Assembly: GCF_000381965.1 (NCBI RefSeq)
Contig: NZ_KB908465.1
Span: forward strand, 41,218-105,217
Length of the DNA: 64,000 bases
Origin: Oceanimonas smirnovii ATCC BAA-899
Lineage (GTDB): Bacteria; Pseudomonadota; Gammaproteobacteria; Enterobacterales; Aeromonadaceae
Direction: 5' to 3'
Each line of letters begins with the position of its first letter. Position 1 is the first letter of the stretch. Shown here in pieces: positions 44,503 through 55,252 of this stretch. The notes below the pieces were generated by a model. That model had not been told where the DNA came from. It did no database searches and was given only the letters and a program-made list of their open reading frames with translations. Position numbers and translations under genes: made by a program.

Positions 44503-46269
44503 GTGACTATTGCTATTCGAGAATTCGACGCCGTGGTAATCGGCGCCGGCGGTGCCGGCATGCGTGCCGCCCTTCAGATTGCCGAGTCGGGCAAAAGCTG
44601 TGCGCTCTTGTCCAAGGTATTTCCAACCCGTTCTCATACCGTATCTGCTCAAGGAGGCATTACGGTCGCGCTGGGCAACGCCCACGACGATAACTGGGAA
44701 TGGCACATGTATGACACCGTCAAGGGCTCCGACTATATCGGTGACCAGGACGCCATCGAGTTTATGTGTCAGACCGGTCCCGAGGCTATCCTTGAGCTGG
44801 AAAAAATGGGCCTGCCGTTCTCCCGCTTTGATAACGGCAAAGTCTATCAACGGCCTTTTGGCGGCCAGTCCAAGGCCTTTGGCGGCGAGCAGGCGGCCCG
44901 CACGGCGGCGGCGTCTGACCGTACCGGCCATGCGCTGCTGCATACCCTGTATCAGCAGAACGTTAAGCACAAAACCACTGTGTTCTCCGAGTGGTATGCG
45001 CTGGATCTGGTAAAAAACCAGGACGGTGACGTGGTAGGCTGTACTGCCATCGACATCGAAACCGGCGAAGTGGTTTACTTCAAGGCCAAAGCCACCGTGC
45101 TGGCCACCGGTGGTGCCGGCCGTATCTTCCAGTCCACTACCAACGCCCATATCAACACCGGTGACGGTGTCGGCATGGCGCTGCGTGCCGGTGTGCCGGT
45201 ACAGGACATGGAAATGTGGCAGTTCCACCCCACAGGCATTGCCGGTGCCGGCACCCTGGTAACCGAAGGTTGCCGTGGTGAAGGTGGTTATCTGCTGAAC
45301 AAGGACGGCGAACGCTTTATGGAGCGTTATGCTCCCAACGCCAAAGATCTGGCCGGCCGTGATGTGGTTGCCCGCTCCATGATGATCGAAATTCGTGAAG
45401 GTCGTGGCTGCGATGGTCCCTGGGGTCCGCACATTAAACTCAAGCTGGATCATCTGGGCAAAGAGGTGCTGGAAAGCCGTCTGCCGGGCATCTGTGAGCT
45501 GTCACGCACCTTTGCTCACGTGGATCCGGTAAAAGAGCCGATTCCGGTGATTCCTACCTGTCACTATATGATGGGTGGTATTCCCACCAACGTGAAAGGC
45601 CAGGCCCTGAAGCAGGATGCCAACGGCAACGACGTGCCGGTGAAAGGTCTGTTTGCGGTAGGTGAAATTGCCTGTGTATCGGTGCACGGTGCCAACCGTC
45701 TGGGCGGTAACTCGCTGCTGGACCTGGTGGTATTTGGCCGTGCTGTGGGTCGTCATCTGACCGAAGCCCTGAACGAGCTGGGTGACAGCCGTGCCGCTTC
45801 CGAGTCTGATCTTGAGGCGTCTCTGAGCCGCTATAACCGCTGGGAAAGCACCCGCAGTGGTGAAGATCCGGTTCAAATCAAGAAAGATCTGCAAAGCTGC
45901 ATGCAAAACAACTTCTCGGTATTCCGGGAAGGCGACGCCATGGCTGCCGGTCTGGCTGAACTGAAGGAGATTCGTGAGCGACTGAAAAATGCCCGTCTGG
46001 ACGACACCAGCCGCGATTTCAATACGCAGCGAATTGAATGTCTGGAACTGGACAACCTGATGGAAACGGCCTATGCCACTGCCGTGGCGGCCAACTTCCG
46101 TACTGAGTCACGGGGTGCTCATTCCCGCTTTGACTATCCGGAGCGTGATGACGAGAACTGGCTGTGCCACTCCTTGTACTGCCCCGAGTCAGAGTCCATG
46201 TCCCGTCGTTCCGTGAATATGTCACCGGTCACCCGTGACGCATTCCCGCCCAAAGCACGTACCTACTAA
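44503..46269 (+). CDS. sdhA: Succinate dehydrogenase flavoprotein subunit SdhA
   Basis: 588 residues, same as E. coli SdhA. The FAD-binding [16 protein letters not shown] is at the N-terminus. [10 protein letters not shown] carries the histidine that binds FAD covalently. HPTGI and the catalytic RGEGG region, and [13 protein letters not shown] near 405-417, follow. The start is GTG 44503, two bases after the sdhD stop; the longer frame from 44482 overlaps sdhD and is unlikely. Confidence 0.97.
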   Translation: MTIAIREFDAVVIGAGGAGMRAALQIAESGKSCALLSKVFPTRSHTVSAQGGITVALGNAHDDNWEWHMYDTVKGSDYIGDQDAIEFMCQTGPEAILELEKMGLPFSRFDNGKVYQRPFGGQSKAFGGEQAARTAAASDRTGHALLHTLYQQNVKHKTTVFSEWYALDLVKNQDGDVVGCTAIDIETGEVVYFKAKATVLATGGAGRIFQSTTNAHINTGDGVGMALRAGVPVQDMEMWQFHPTGIAGAGTLVTEGCRGEGGYLLNKDGERFMERYAPNAKDLAGRDVVARSMMIEIREGRGCDGPWGPHIKLKLDHLGKEVLESRLPGICELSRTFAHVDPVKEPIPVIPTCHYMMGGIPTNVKGQALKQDANGNDVPVKGLFAVGEIACVSVHGANRLGGNSLLDLVVFGRAVGRHLTEALNELGDSRAASESDLEASLSRYNRWESTRSGEDPVQIKKDLQSCMQNNFSVFREGDAMAAGLAELKEIRERLKNARLDDTSRDFNTQRIECLELDNLMETAYATAVAANFRTESRGAHSRFDYPERDDENWLCHSLYCPESESMSRRSVNMSPVTRDAFPPKARTY

Positions 46270-46281
46270 GGGGAGGCGATA

Positions 46282-46998
46282 ATGCAAGTTACTATCTCTG
46301 TTTATCGGTATAACCCGGAAACCGATGCCAAGCCCTACATGAAAGACTATCAGCTGGACGTGGCTGAAGGCTCCGACATGATGGTGCTGGATGCTCTGCT
46401 GCAGCTGAAAGAAAAAGATCCGAGTCTGGCGTTTCGTCGTTCCTGTCGTGAAGGTGTATGCGGTTCCGACGGTGTAAACATGAACGGCAAGAACGGTCTG
46501 GCCTGTATCACACCGTTGTCTGATCTGCTGGGCAAGACCAACAAGCTGGTGGTTCGCCCGCTGCCCGGTCTGCCGGTGATCCGCGACCTGGTGGTCGACA
46601 TGAGTCAGTTCTACACCCAGTGGGAGAAGATTAAGCCCTTCCTCATTGCCGACGACAAACAACCGCCGGCGCGTGAGCGCCTGCAGTCTCCGGAAGAGCG
46701 GTCCAAGCTGGATGGGCTGTATGAGTGCATTCTGTGCGCCTGCTGCTCCACCTCTTGTCCGTCTTTCTGGTGGAACCCGGACAAGTTCATTGGCCCGGCC
46801 GGCCTGCTGGCCGCCTATCGCTGGCTGGCTGACAGTCGCGATACTGCCACCGATGAGCGCTTGTCCAATCTGGACGATGCCTTCAGCGTATTCCGCTGTC
46901 ACGGTATCATGAACTGTGTGAACGTGTGTCCCAAGGGCCTGAATCCCACCAAGGCCATTGGTAACATCAAGTCCATGCTGCTGAAACGGGCAGTGTAA
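46282..46998 (+). CDS. sdhB: Succinate dehydrogenase iron-sulfur subunit SdhB
   Basis: 238 residues. The N-terminal 2Fe-2S cysteines are in SCREGVCGSDG and LAC. C-terminal ferredoxin motifs are ECILCACCSTSCPSFW, CHGIMNCVNVCPKGL and ending NPTKAIGNIK. It passes electrons from SdhA to the quinone in SdhCD. GGGGAGG lies before the start, 12 bp after sdhA. Confidence 0.97.
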   Translation: MQVTISVYRYNPETDAKPYMKDYQLDVAEGSDMMVLDALLQLKEKDPSLAFRRSCREGVCGSDGVNMNGKNGLACITPLSDLLGKTNKLVVRPLPGLPVIRDLVVDMSQFYTQWEKIKPFLIADDKQPPARERLQSPEERSKLDGLYECILCACCSTSCPSFWWNPDKFIGPAGLLAAYRWLADSRDTATDERLSNLDDAFSVFRCHGIMNCVNVCPKGLNPTKAIGNIKSMLLKRAV

Positions 46999-47016
46999 CC
47001 GTCCCGAATAATAAGC

Positions 47017-47036
47017 TGCCGCCCGTCAGGGCGGCA
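47017..47036 (+). other. Hairpin between sdhB and sucA
   Basis: TGCCGCCC-GTCA-GGGCGGCA stem-loop without a T-tract in the 93-bp sdhB-sucA gap. More likely an mRNA processing or stability element than a terminator, since sdh and suc genes are normally co-transcribed. Confidence 0.5.
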
Positions 47037-47091
47037 TTGACTCGACGACCAAACGACAGTAGCCCTGTCGCGAAGTGACAAAGGGATAAAA

Positions 47092-49902
47092 ATGCACAAT
47101 GGCGTAATGCAAGCCTGGCTGGATTCTTCTCACCTCGCCGGTGCCAATGCGACCTATGTAGAAGACTTGTACGAAACCTATCTTGCTGATCCCGACTCTG
47201 TTCCCGAAGAATGGCGCACCGTGTTTGACGGCTTGCCCTCCGGCGAAGAGCCCGCGCAGGATCAGCCTCACTCTCAGGTGAGGGATTATTTCCGCCGCCT
47301 CGCCAAAGATACTTCACGCTATGCTACCCCGGTCAGCGATCCGCACACCGATGCCAAACAGGTAAAGGTGCTGCAGCTGATCAACGCGTATCGTTTCCGC
47401 GGTCACCAGAATGCCAACCTGGACCCGCTTAATTTATGGAACCGCAAAGAAGTTGCTGAACTTGATCCGGCCTTTCATAACCTGACCGGTGCTGATCTTG
47501 ATGCCACTTTCAACGTGGGCTCCTATGCCATTGGCAGCGAGACCATGAAGCTGAAAGATCTGGTCTCAGCCCTGAAAAAAACCTATTGCGGCTCTGTGGG
47601 TGCAGAATATATGCACATCACCAGCACCCGCGAAAAACGCTGGATCCAGAGCCGGCTTGAGCCGGTGGTAGGCGCTCCCCAATACACCGATGAAGACAAG
47701 GTGCGCTTTCTTGACAGCCTGACCGCCGCCGAAGGCCTGGAAAAATACCTGGGTGCCAAATTCCCCGGTGCCAAGCGTTTCTCCCTGGAAGGGGGCGATG
47801 CCCTTATTCCCATGACCAAAGAGCTGATCCGCCGTTTTGGTGAAAAAGGTGGTCGTGAAGTGGTGATCGGCATGGCTCACCGTGGTCGTCTGAACATGCT
47901 GGTCAACGTGCTGGGCAAGCGCCCGCAAGACTTGTTTGACGCTTTTGCCGGCAAATACGACACTCAAAGCTCCGGTGACGTTAAATACCACATGGGCTTC
48001 AGCTCCGACTTTGACACTCCCGGTGGTCCGGTGCACCTGGCGCTGGCATTTAACCCGTCTCACCTGGAAATTGTTAACCCTGTGGTCATTGGCTCGGTCC
48101 GTGCCCGCATGGATCGTCTCGATAATCCCGACGGGCGTCAGGTGCTGCCGGTTACCATTCACGGTGACTCCGCCTTTGCCGGTCAGGGTGTGGTAGCCGA
48201 AACCTTTAACATGTCACTCACCCGGGGCTACGGGGTGGGCGGCACTGTGCGTATCGTGATCAACAACCAGGTTGGCTTTACTACCTCCAATCCGCGCGAT
48301 ACCCGCTCTACCGAATATTGCACCGACATTGCCAAAATGGTGCAGGCACCTATCTTCCACGTGAATGCCGATGATCCGGAAGCCGTGGTGCAGGTCACTC
48401 AGCTGGCGCTGGACTTCCGTAATGAGTTCGGCCGCGATGTGGTGATCGATCTGGTGTGCTACCGCCGCCATGGTCACAACGAAGCCGACGAGCCGAGTGC
48501 GACCCAGCCGCTGATGTATCAGAAGATCAAGAAGCACCCGACCCCGCGCAAGATCTACGCTGACCAGCTGATCGAGAACAAAACGGTCTCGGCGGAGCAG
48601 GTGACCACCATGATCAACGAATACCGCGATGCGTTGGATCAGGGTGAGTGTGTGGTTAAGGAATGGCGGCCGATGCAGAAGCACTCGGTAGACTGGTCCC
48701 CCTATCTGGGTCACGAGTGGGATATGCCATACGACTCCACTTATGATCTCGACCAGCTCAAGGAGCTGGCCGGGCGCATGATTCGCTATCCCGAGACCCA
48801 TGAGCTGCAGCGTCAGGTGGCCAAGATTTATGCCGATCGCAAGCTGATGGCCGAGGGTGAAAAGCTCGTGGACTGGGGTTTTGCTGAGACCCTTGCCTAT
48901 GCCACGCTGTGTGACAACGGCTATGAAGTGCGTCTGACCGGTCAGGATTCCGGCCGCGGCACCTTCTTCCACCGTCATGCGGTGCTGCACAACCAGAACG
49001 ACGCCAGCATTTACACCCCGCTGTGCTACCTGTCTGAAGAGCAGGGCCAGTTCCAGGTGTATGACTCGGTACTGAGTGAAGAAGCGGTCATGGCCTTTGA
49101 ATACGGCTATGCCACTGCCGAGCCTGTGGGCCTGACCATCTGGGAAGCCCAGTTCGGTGACTTTGCCAACGGCGCTCAGGTGGTGATTGACCAGTTCCTC
49201 AGCTCCGGTGAGCAGAAGTGGGGCCGTATGTGTGGTCTGACCCTGTTGTTACCCCATGGTTATGAAGGGCAGGGGCCCGAGCACTCCAGTGCCCGCCTTG
49301 AGCGTTATCTGCAGCTGTGCGCCGAGCACAATATGCAGGTGTGCGTGCCCACCACGCCGGCGCAGGTATTCCACATGCTGCGTCGTCAGGTGCTGCGTCC
49401 CATGCGTCGTCCGCTGGTAGTCATGACGCCCAAGTCACTGCTGCGCCATCCGCTGGCGGTTTCCGAGCTGGAAACCCTGGCCCAGGGCACATTCCAGAAC
49501 GCGATTGGCGAAATTGATGATCTGGATCCCAAAGGCGTGACACGTGTGATTCTTTGTGCCGGCAAGGTGTATTACGATTTGCTCGAAGCCCGTCGCAAGA
49601 ACGAACAAACAGATGTGGCCATTATTCGGATTGAGCAGCTTTACCCCTTCCCGCAGGAAGAAGTGGCCGCCATTCTGGCTGATTATCAGCACGTTACCGA
49701 TTTTGTCTGGTGCCAGGAAGAGCCGCAAAACCAGGGTGCCTGGTACTGCAGCCAGCATCATTTCCGGGCCGCCATTCCGGATGGCGCCAAACTGAGCTAC
49801 GCCGGCCGTGAAGCCTCGGCCTCACCGGCAGTGGGTTACACCTCGGTTCACTTACAACAACAAAAAGCGTTGGTGGAAGATGCACTGACGCCCAAAGCTT
49901 AA
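47092..49902 (+). CDS. sucA: 2-oxoglutarate dehydrogenase E1 component
   Basis: 936-residue thiamine diphosphate enzyme that decarboxylates 2-oxoglutarate and loads succinyl onto the lipoyl group of SucB. Length matches E. coli SucA (933). MAHRGRLNML near 262 carries the active-site histidine. The ThDP-binding region includes GDSAFAGQGVVAE and NNQVGFTTSNPRD, with CYRRHGHNEADEPS following. AAGGGAT precedes the ATG. Confidence 0.97.
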   Translation: MHNGVMQAWLDSSHLAGANATYVEDLYETYLADPDSVPEEWRTVFDGLPSGEEPAQDQPHSQVRDYFRRLAKDTSRYATPVSDPHTDAKQVKVLQLINAYRFRGHQNANLDPLNLWNRKEVAELDPAFHNLTGADLDATFNVGSYAIGSETMKLKDLVSALKKTYCGSVGAEYMHITSTREKRWIQSRLEPVVGAPQYTDEDKVRFLDSLTAAEGLEKYLGAKFPGAKRFSLEGGDALIPMTKELIRRFGEKGGREVVIGMAHRGRLNMLVNVLGKRPQDLFDAFAGKYDTQSSGDVKYHMGFSSDFDTPGGPVHLALAFNPSHLEIVNPVVIGSVRARMDRLDNPDGRQVLPVTIHGDSAFAGQGVVAETFNMSLTRGYGVGGTVRIVINNQVGFTTSNPRDTRSTEYCTDIAKMVQAPIFHVNADDPEAVVQVTQLALDFRNEFGRDVVIDLVCYRRHGHNEADEPSATQPLMYQKIKKHPTPRKIYADQLIENKTVSAEQVTTMINEYRDALDQGECVVKEWRPMQKHSVDWSPYLGHEWDMPYDSTYDLDQLKELAGRMIRYPETHELQRQVAKIYADRKLMAEGEKLVDWGFAETLAYATLCDNGYEVRLTGQDSGRGTFFHRHAVLHNQNDASIYTPLCYLSEEQGQFQVYDSVLSEEAVMAFEYGYATAEPVGLTIWEAQFGDFANGAQVVIDQFLSSGEQKWGRMCGLTLLLPHGYEGQGPEHSSARLERYLQLCAEHNMQVCVPTTPAQVFHMLRRQVLRPMRRPLVVMTPKSLLRHPLAVSELETLAQGTFQNAIGEIDDLDPKGVTRVILCAGKVYYDLLEARRKNEQTDVAIIRIEQLYPFPQEEVAAILADYQHVTDFVWCQEEPQNQGAWYCSQHHFRAAIPDGAKLSYAGREASASPAVGYTSVHLQQQKALVEDALTPKA

Positions 49903-49920
49903 CGCACTAAGGACATATTG

Positions 49921-51129
49921 ATGAGCATCGAAATCAAGGTTCCCGACCTCCCAGAATCCGTTGCCGACGCCACCATCGCCACCTGGCACAAACAGCCCGG
50001 CGATCGCGTAGAGCGCGACGAAGTGATCGTCGATATTGAAACCGACAAGGTAGTGCTGGAAGTGCCGGCACCGGAAGCCGGCGTGCTGGAATCCATTGTT
50101 GAGGACGCCGGTGCCACCGTGCTGGGTCAGCAGGTCATTGGCAAGCTGAAAAAAGGTGCCGTGGCCGGTGAAGAAACCAAAGAAAAGCCGGCTTCCAGCG
50201 AGGATGCCAAAGCCGACGCCAAAGCAGAAAACGACGATCTGAGCCCGGCAGTTCGCCGGCTGGTTGCCGAGCACAATATTGACGTGAGCAAGGTCTCCGG
50301 CTCCGGCAAGGGCGGGCGCATTACCAAGGAAGACGTGGAAGCGGTTATCAAGGATGGTGGCAAGGCCAAAACCGCCGACAAGCCGGCCGCGGCCAAGACC
50401 CAGGATCTGGAGCTGGTTCGCCCCGACGAGCGTGATGAAAAGCGCGTGCCCATGACCCGTCTGCGCAAGCGTGTGGCCGAGCGTCTGCTGGAAGCGAAAA
50501 ACACCACCGCCATGCTGACCACCTTCAACGAAGTCAACATGAAGCCGATCATGGAGCTGCGCAAGCAGTATCAGGACATTTTCGAGAAGCGTCACGGCAT
50601 TCGCCTGGGCTTTATGTCCTTCTATGTGAAGGCGGTGGTGGAATCGCTCAAGCGTTTCCCGGAAGTCAACGCCTCCATCGACGGCGAAGACATTGTTTAT
50701 CACAACTTCTTTGATGTCAGCATTGCCGTATCCACCCCCCGTGGTCTGGTCACCCCGGTGCTGCGCGACTGCGATCGCCTGAGCCTGGCCGACATCGAGA
50801 AGGGCATCAAAGAGCTGGCCATCAAGGGCCGTGACGGCAAGCTGACCGTGGACGAGCTGTCTGGCGGTAACTTCACCATCACCAATGGCGGCGTGTTCGG
50901 CTCCCTGATGTCTACCCCCATCATCAACCCGCCGCAGAGCGCTATTCTGGGTATGCACAAAATCCAGGACAGACCCATGGCGGTAGACGGCAAAGTAGAA
51001 ATTTTGCCCATGATGTACTTGGCGCTGTCTTACGATCACCGTTTGATCGACGGCCGCGAATCGGTCAGCTTCCTGGTCTCCATCAAGGAGCTGCTGGAAG
51101 ATCCGACTCGTCTGCTGCTGGACGTATAA
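49921..51129 (+). CDS. sucB: 2-oxoglutarate dehydrogenase E2 (dihydrolipoyl succinyltransferase)
   Basis: 402 residues. One lipoyl domain (about 1-77; the lipoyl lysine is in [10 protein letters not shown] near 43) is followed by an Ala/Glu/Lys-rich linker. The E3-binding domain is [15 protein letters not shown] near 105, and the catalytic domain ends with SYDHRLIDG, carrying the His and Asp of acyl transfer. The start is at ATG 49921 with AAGGA upstream; the preceding TTG is also in frame. Confidence 0.97.
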   Translation: MSIEIKVPDLPESVADATIATWHKQPGDRVERDEVIVDIETDKVVLEVPAPEAGVLESIVEDAGATVLGQQVIGKLKKGAVAGEETKEKPASSEDAKADAKAENDDLSPAVRRLVAEHNIDVSKVSGSGKGGRITKEDVEAVIKDGGKAKTADKPAAAKTQDLELVRPDERDEKRVPMTRLRKRVAERLLEAKNTTAMLTTFNEVNMKPIMELRKQYQDIFEKRHGIRLGFMSFYVKAVVESLKRFPEVNASIDGEDIVYHNFFDVSIAVSTPRGLVTPVLRDCDRLSLADIEKGIKELAIKGRDGKLTVDELSGGNFTITNGGVFGSLMSTPIINPPQSAILGMHKIQDRPMAVDGKVEILPMMYLALSYDHRLIDGRESVSFLVSIKELLEDPTRLLLDV

Positions 51130-51145
51130 GCCAACAATAACAAGA

Positions 51146-51165
51146 GGGCGGGCCCGATCCCGCCC
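51146..51165 (+). other. Hairpin between sucB and sucC
   Basis: GGGCGGG-CCCGAT-CCCGCCC stem-loop without a T-tract in the 70-bp gap. As with the sdhB-sucA hairpin, it probably marks an mRNA processing or partial attenuation point. Confidence 0.5.
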
Positions 51166-51199
51166 CATGCCCTGAACCCTACAACAACGGAAACACAAC

Positions 51200-52366
51200 A
51201 TGAATTTGCATGAATATCAGGCAAAACAGCTGTTCGCCGAATACGGTCTGCCCGTATCCGAAGGCTACGCATGTGATAACCCGCAGGAAGCGGTAGAAGC
51301 GGCCAGTAAAATTGGCGGTGACATGTGGGTAGTAAAGTGTCAGGTCCACGCAGGTGGCCGTGGTAAAGCCGGCGGCGTCAAGCTTGCCAAAACCAAGGAA
51401 GAAATCCGGGAATTCGCCGAAAACTGGCTGGGCAAAAATCTGGTAACTTACCAGACTGATGCCAATGGTCAGCCGGTGGCCAAAATTCTGGTGGAGTCGT
51501 GCACCGACATCGACAAGGAACTTTACCTGGGCGCGGTAGTAGATCGTGCGACCCGTCGTGTAGTGTTCATGGCATCCACTGAAGGTGGTGTTGAGATTGA
51601 AAAGGTGGCGGAAGAGACCCCTGAACTCATTCACAAAGCTGCCATTGATCCGCTGGTGGGTCCGCAGGCCTATCAGGGGCGTGAACTGGCATTTAAACTG
51701 GGCCTGAAAGGCGACCAGATTAAGCAGTTCACCAAAATTTTTCTCGGTCTGGGACAAATGTTCCTGGACTATGATTTCGCCCTGCTCGAAATCAACCCCC
51801 TGGTGATCACCAGTGAAGGCAACCTGCACTGCCTGGACGGCAAGATCAACATTGACTCCAACGCCATGTACCGTCAGCCCAAGCTGCGCGACATGCACGA
51901 TCCGTCTCAGGACGATGCCCGCGAAGCGCACGCAGCCAAGTGGGAGCTGAACTATGTGGCGCTGGATGGCAACATCGGCTGCATGGTGAACGGTGCCGGT
52001 CTGGCCATGGGCACCATGGACATCGTTAACCTGCACGGCGGCTCTCCCGCCAACTTCCTGGATGTGGGCGGTGGTGCCACCAAGGAGCGGGTGACCGAAG
52101 CGTTCAAGATTATTCTCTCCGACAGCAATGTAAAAGCGGTACTGGTAAACATTTTCGGCGGCATTGTGCGCTGTGACATGATTGCCGAAGGCATTATCGG
52201 TGCGGTGAAAGAAGTGGGCGTAAAAGTGCCCGTGGTGGTTCGTCTGGAAGGCAACAATGCCGAAGCCGGCACTGCCAAGCTGGATGAATCCGGCCTTAAC
52301 ATCATCGCCGCCACCAGCCTGACCGACGCTGCCGTTCAGGTCGTTAACGCCGCCAAGGGGAAATAA
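51200..52366 (+). CDS. sucC: Succinyl-CoA synthetase beta subunit
   Basis: 388 residues, the same as E. coli. The ATP-grasp domain contains [16 protein letters not shown] near 46-61. [11 protein letters not shown] near 319 belongs to the CoA-ligase-like C-terminal part. It forms a heterotetramer with SucD and makes ATP or GTP from succinyl-CoA. sucD follows after 4 bp. Confidence 0.97.
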   Translation: MNLHEYQAKQLFAEYGLPVSEGYACDNPQEAVEAASKIGGDMWVVKCQVHAGGRGKAGGVKLAKTKEEIREFAENWLGKNLVTYQTDANGQPVAKILVESCTDIDKELYLGAVVDRATRRVVFMASTEGGVEIEKVAEETPELIHKAAIDPLVGPQAYQGRELAFKLGLKGDQIKQFTKIFLGLGQMFLDYDFALLEINPLVITSEGNLHCLDGKINIDSNAMYRQPKLRDMHDPSQDDAREAHAAKWELNYVALDGNIGCMVNGAGLAMGTMDIVNLHGGSPANFLDVGGGATKERVTEAFKIILSDSNVKAVLVNIFGGIVRCDMIAEGIIGAVKEVGVKVPVVVRLEGNNAEAGTAKLDESGLNIIAATSLTDAAVQVVNAAKGK

Positions 52367-52370
52367 CAGC

Positions 52371-53243
52371 ATGAGCATTCTGATCAATAAAGACACCAAG
52401 GTTATCTGCCAGGGCTTCACCGGCGGCCAGGGTACCTTTCACTCCGAGCAAGCCATTGAATACGGCACCCAAATGGTAGGTGGCGTGTCTCCGGGCAAGG
52501 GCGGCACAACTCATCTGGGCCTGCCGGTGTTTAACACGGTACGTGAAGCGGTAGAAGCCACCGGTGCTACCGCCACCGTGATTTATGTGCCGGCTCCATT
52601 CTGTAAAGACGCCATTCTGGAAGCCATCGACGCCGGCATTGAGCTGATCGTGACCATCACTGAGGGCATTCCTACCCTCGACATGCTGGACGTAAAAGTG
52701 AAGCTGGATGAAACCGGCGTGCGCATGATTGGACCCAACTGCCCGGGCGTGATCACTCCCGACGAGTGCAAGATCGGCATTATGCCCGGTCATATTCACA
52801 AGAAGGGCAAGGTGGGCATCGTGTCCCGCTCCGGCACCCTGACCTATGAAGCGGTGAAGCAGACCACAGACGAAGGCTTTGGTCAGTCCAGCTGCATCGG
52901 TATTGGCGGTGACCCGATTCCCGGCTCCAACTTCATTGATATTCTGAAGCTGTTCCAGGACGATCCGGAAACCGAAGCCATTGTGATGATTGGTGAAATC
53001 GGCGGCACCGCCGAAGAAGAAGCCGCTGCTTTCATCAAGGAAAACGTCACCAAGCCAGTAGTGTCTTATATCGCTGGTGTGACTGCGCCTCCGGGCAAAC
53101 GCATGGGCCATGCCGGTGCCATTATCTCCGGTGGCAAGGGCACTGCAGACGAGAAATTTGCCGCTCTGCAGGACGCCGGCGTGAAAACCGTACGCTCCCT
53201 GGCCGACATCGGCTCCGCCCTGCGGGAAGTGACCGGCTGGTAA
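52371..53243 (+). CDS. sucD: Succinyl-CoA synthetase alpha subunit
   Basis: 290 residues. The CoA-binding [15 protein letters not shown] near 18-32 and the phosphohistidine in [11 protein letters not shown] near 244-254 identify it. It ends the sdhCDAB-sucABCD run; a terminator follows about 25 bp later. Confidence 0.97.
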   Translation: MSILINKDTKVICQGFTGGQGTFHSEQAIEYGTQMVGGVSPGKGGTTHLGLPVFNTVREAVEATGATATVIYVPAPFCKDAILEAIDAGIELIVTITEGIPTLDMLDVKVKLDETGVRMIGPNCPGVITPDECKIGIMPGHIHKKGKVGIVSRSGTLTYEAVKQTTDEGFGQSSCIGIGGDPIPGSNFIDILKLFQDDPETEAIVMIGEIGGTAEEEAAAFIKENVTKPVVSYIAGVTAPPGKRMGHAGAIISGGKGTADEKFAALQDAGVKTVRSLADIGSALREVTGW

Positions 53244-53267
53244 CGTAGAGCTGAAAGCTGGAAGAAG

Positions 53268-53291
53268 AAAGGAGCCGTAAGGCTCCTTTTT
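53268..53291 (+). terminator. Terminator of the sdh-suc operon
   Basis: AAAGGAGCC-GTAA-GGCTCCTTTTT perfect stem-loop with T-tract, 25 bp after the sucD stop. Confidence 0.92.
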
Positions 53292-53304
53292 AATGACTAA
53301 AACA

Positions 53305-53351
53305 AACCTCACCCTGACCCTCCCCTTGAAAAGGGGAGGGAGCCGCTTTCT
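53305..53351. repeat. Palindromic repeat, half copy 3
   Basis: AACCTCACCCTGACCCTCC arm followed by CCCTCCCCTT/AAGGGGAGGG-like hairpin with GAAA loop. It matches the first half of copy 1 after tamB almost base for base; the second hairpin is missing, so this looks like a truncated copy. Confidence 0.72.
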
Positions 53352-53415
53352 ATCACAGTCCCTTAAGTATAGTGCTCATGGCTCAGCCGGCGCAGGACGT
53401 GACCTCTGCTCGAAC

Positions 53416-53429
53416 TTGATCCAGATCAA
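53416..53429 (+). promoter_or_regulatory. FNR-type operator upstream of the heme chemoreceptor
   Basis: TTGATCCAGATCAA is a perfect match to the FNR consensus TTGAT-N4-ATCAA. It is centred about 90 bp before the chemoreceptor start codon, with TATTAC- and TCTAGAAT-like -10 candidates 40-50 bp downstream of its centre. This suggests activation by an FNR-family regulator under low oxygen. Confidence 0.65.
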
Positions 53430-53511
53430 CGACAGCAGCGAATGACATTTCTTTACCGCGTTATTACTCTAGAATGGTCTTCTTTCGGACTCATTCAGAG
53501 GCCCACAAGGA

Positions 53512-55176
53512 ATGCGCAATCTGTCTCTCAACTGGAAAATATTTTTACCGCTGCTGGTGATTTTTGTGTTGGTCTTTGCCCTCTGTTATGGCATTTCCAC
53601 TCAGCTGCAACGCGGTCTGGCCCTGCATCTGGCCGAAGAGAAAATTGACACCACTGCCAACCTCTATATGGATCAGCTTAATGTGCTGATGGTAAACGGG
53701 GCCATTCATCAGCGTGGTCTGGTGCAAAGCAAAATTCAGGAAGAAAAAGGCATAGAGCAGGCACGGGTGATCCGTGCACCGGCGGTGACCAAACTATTTG
53801 GCCCGGGCGCACCGGATCAGGCCATTCAGGATGAGCTGGACCGGCGTGCCATTGAGCAGGGTGAAACCGTGCTGGAAATGCACCTGGAAGACGACATTCC
53901 CAACCTGACACTGATCAAGCCGTTCAAAGCCTACAAGGAATATCGCGGCACCGCCTGTCTGCAATGTCATCAGGTGCCTGAAGGCACCGTGATGGGCGCG
54001 GTGCGCATCAGTTATGATCTGAGTGACACCTTCAGCCAGATCCAGCGCAATAACCTGCGTCTGGCGGCTGTGCTGATTGGCGTGTTTCTGGTGGCCTTTA
54101 TTGTGCTCTGGCTGGTACAGAACCATTATCTCAAGCGGCCTATTCTCAATATCAGCCAGCGGGTACAGCGGGTGGCTGCCGAGCGGGATCTGTCTGTTCG
54201 TCTTGAGCCCATGGGCAATGACGAGCTGGGCGGCCTGACCAAGGCAGTTAACGGCCTGCTGAGCAGCTTTCAGAGCAGCCTGACAGAAGTGCGCCGGGTG
54301 ACCGGGCATATTCATAATGCCGCCGGTGACATTCAGCACACCGCCCAGCAAACCGACAGCTCGGTAAAGGCGCAAGACAGCGAAACGGCCCTGATTGCCA
54401 CTGCCATTAATGAAATGGAAGCCTCTGCCCGGGAAGTGCGGGAAAATGCCCGCCTGACTGCAGAAACCTCGGAGCAGAGCCACGCTTTTGCATTAACCGC
54501 CAACGATCAGGCCCGGGTAGCGGTGGAAGGCATACAGCTGTTAAACGGCGAGATAAACCGTATCGACAAAGTAATACGCGAGCTTGACGGCCGCTGTGAT
54601 CAGGTCGACAAGGTGCTCGACATGATCAAGGGTATTGCCGAGCAGACCAATCTGCTGGCACTGAATGCCGCTATTGAAGCGGCCAGGGCAGGGGAGTCGG
54701 GCCGGGGCTTTGCGGTGGTGGCCGATGAAGTACGCACCCTGGCACTGCGCACGCAGCAGTCGGCAGAAGAAATTACCGGCATGATTCGGCTGTTGCAGAA
54801 CGAGGCCAAGGATGCAGTGCAGGCCATTGAAAAAGCAGAAGGCCAGGCCGCCGACAGTGTGGCGCGCACTCAGGACGCCATGGACTCGCTGCAGGCCATT
54901 ATTGACCAGGTGGCGCGCATTAATGAACTCAATGCTCAGGTGTCTGCTTCGGCCGACGAACAAAGTGCCGTTTGCTCCGAGGTGAGCCGCAACATTACCC
55001 GGGTGCGGGATGCATCGGGCGATACTCTGTCTCAGGCAGAAGCCGCCGCCACCGCCAGCCTGCAACTGGTGGAAGAGTGCAAGGTGCTGGAACAGATGAT
55101 TGCTCATTACCGGCTGCAGCAGCCACACCGCCATGATGAGCTGCCAGCCGACACCGGCCTGGTGCCGGTGCGCTGA
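53512..55176 (+). CDS. Methyl-accepting chemotaxis protein with a periplasmic c-type heme motif
   Basis: 554 residues: transmembrane helix 1 (about 8-28), a periplasmic domain (29-180), helix 2 (about 183-203), HAMP linker, and a methyl-accepting signalling domain. The conserved hairpin tip of that domain is about 373-413 ([19 protein letters not shown], then [15 protein letters not shown]). The periplasmic domain contains C149-L-Q-C152-H153, the covalent heme c motif, in a DUF3365/Tll0287-like context ([16 protein letters not shown]). It would sense redox state, oxygen, NO or another heme ligand. AAGGA precedes ATG 53512 and a perfect FNR-type palindrome lies upstream. A terminator follows. 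Confidence 0.88.
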   Translation: MRNLSLNWKIFLPLLVIFVLVFALCYGISTQLQRGLALHLAEEKIDTTANLYMDQLNVLMVNGAIHQRGLVQSKIQEEKGIEQARVIRAPAVTKLFGPGAPDQAIQDELDRRAIEQGETVLEMHLEDDIPNLTLIKPFKAYKEYRGTACLQCHQVPEGTVMGAVRISYDLSDTFSQIQRNNLRLAAVLIGVFLVAFIVLWLVQNHYLKRPILNISQRVQRVAAERDLSVRLEPMGNDELGGLTKAVNGLLSSFQSSLTEVRRVTGHIHNAAGDIQHTAQQTDSSVKAQDSETALIATAINEMEASAREVRENARLTAETSEQSHAFALTANDQARVAVEGIQLLNGEINRIDKVIRELDGRCDQVDKVLDMIKGIAEQTNLLALNAAIEAARAGESGRGFAVVADEVRTLALRTQQSAEEITGMIRLLQNEAKDAVQAIEKAEGQAADSVARTQDAMDSLQAIIDQVARINELNAQVSASADEQSAVCSEVSRNITRVRDASGDTLSQAEAAATASLQLVEECKVLEQMIAHYRLQQPHRHDELPADTGLVPVR

Positions 55177-55180
55177 CAAC

Positions 55181-55208
55181 AAAAAAGGCTGCTTGCGCAG
55201 CCTTTTTT
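55181..55208. terminator. Bidirectional terminator
   Basis: AAAAAAGGCTGC-TTGC-GCAGCCTTTTTT perfect palindrome between the convergent chemoreceptor and GluR0-like genes; works in both directions. Confidence 0.93.
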
Positions 55209-55252
55209 ACTCTCCCAGACACTCAAGGAACAAGTGTTTAATCTGCTTGGTC

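Noticed and set aside
49852..51201. 449-codon frame antisense to sucB
   Set aside because: Shadow of sucB; the sense strand has all lipoyl, E3-binding and catalytic motifs.
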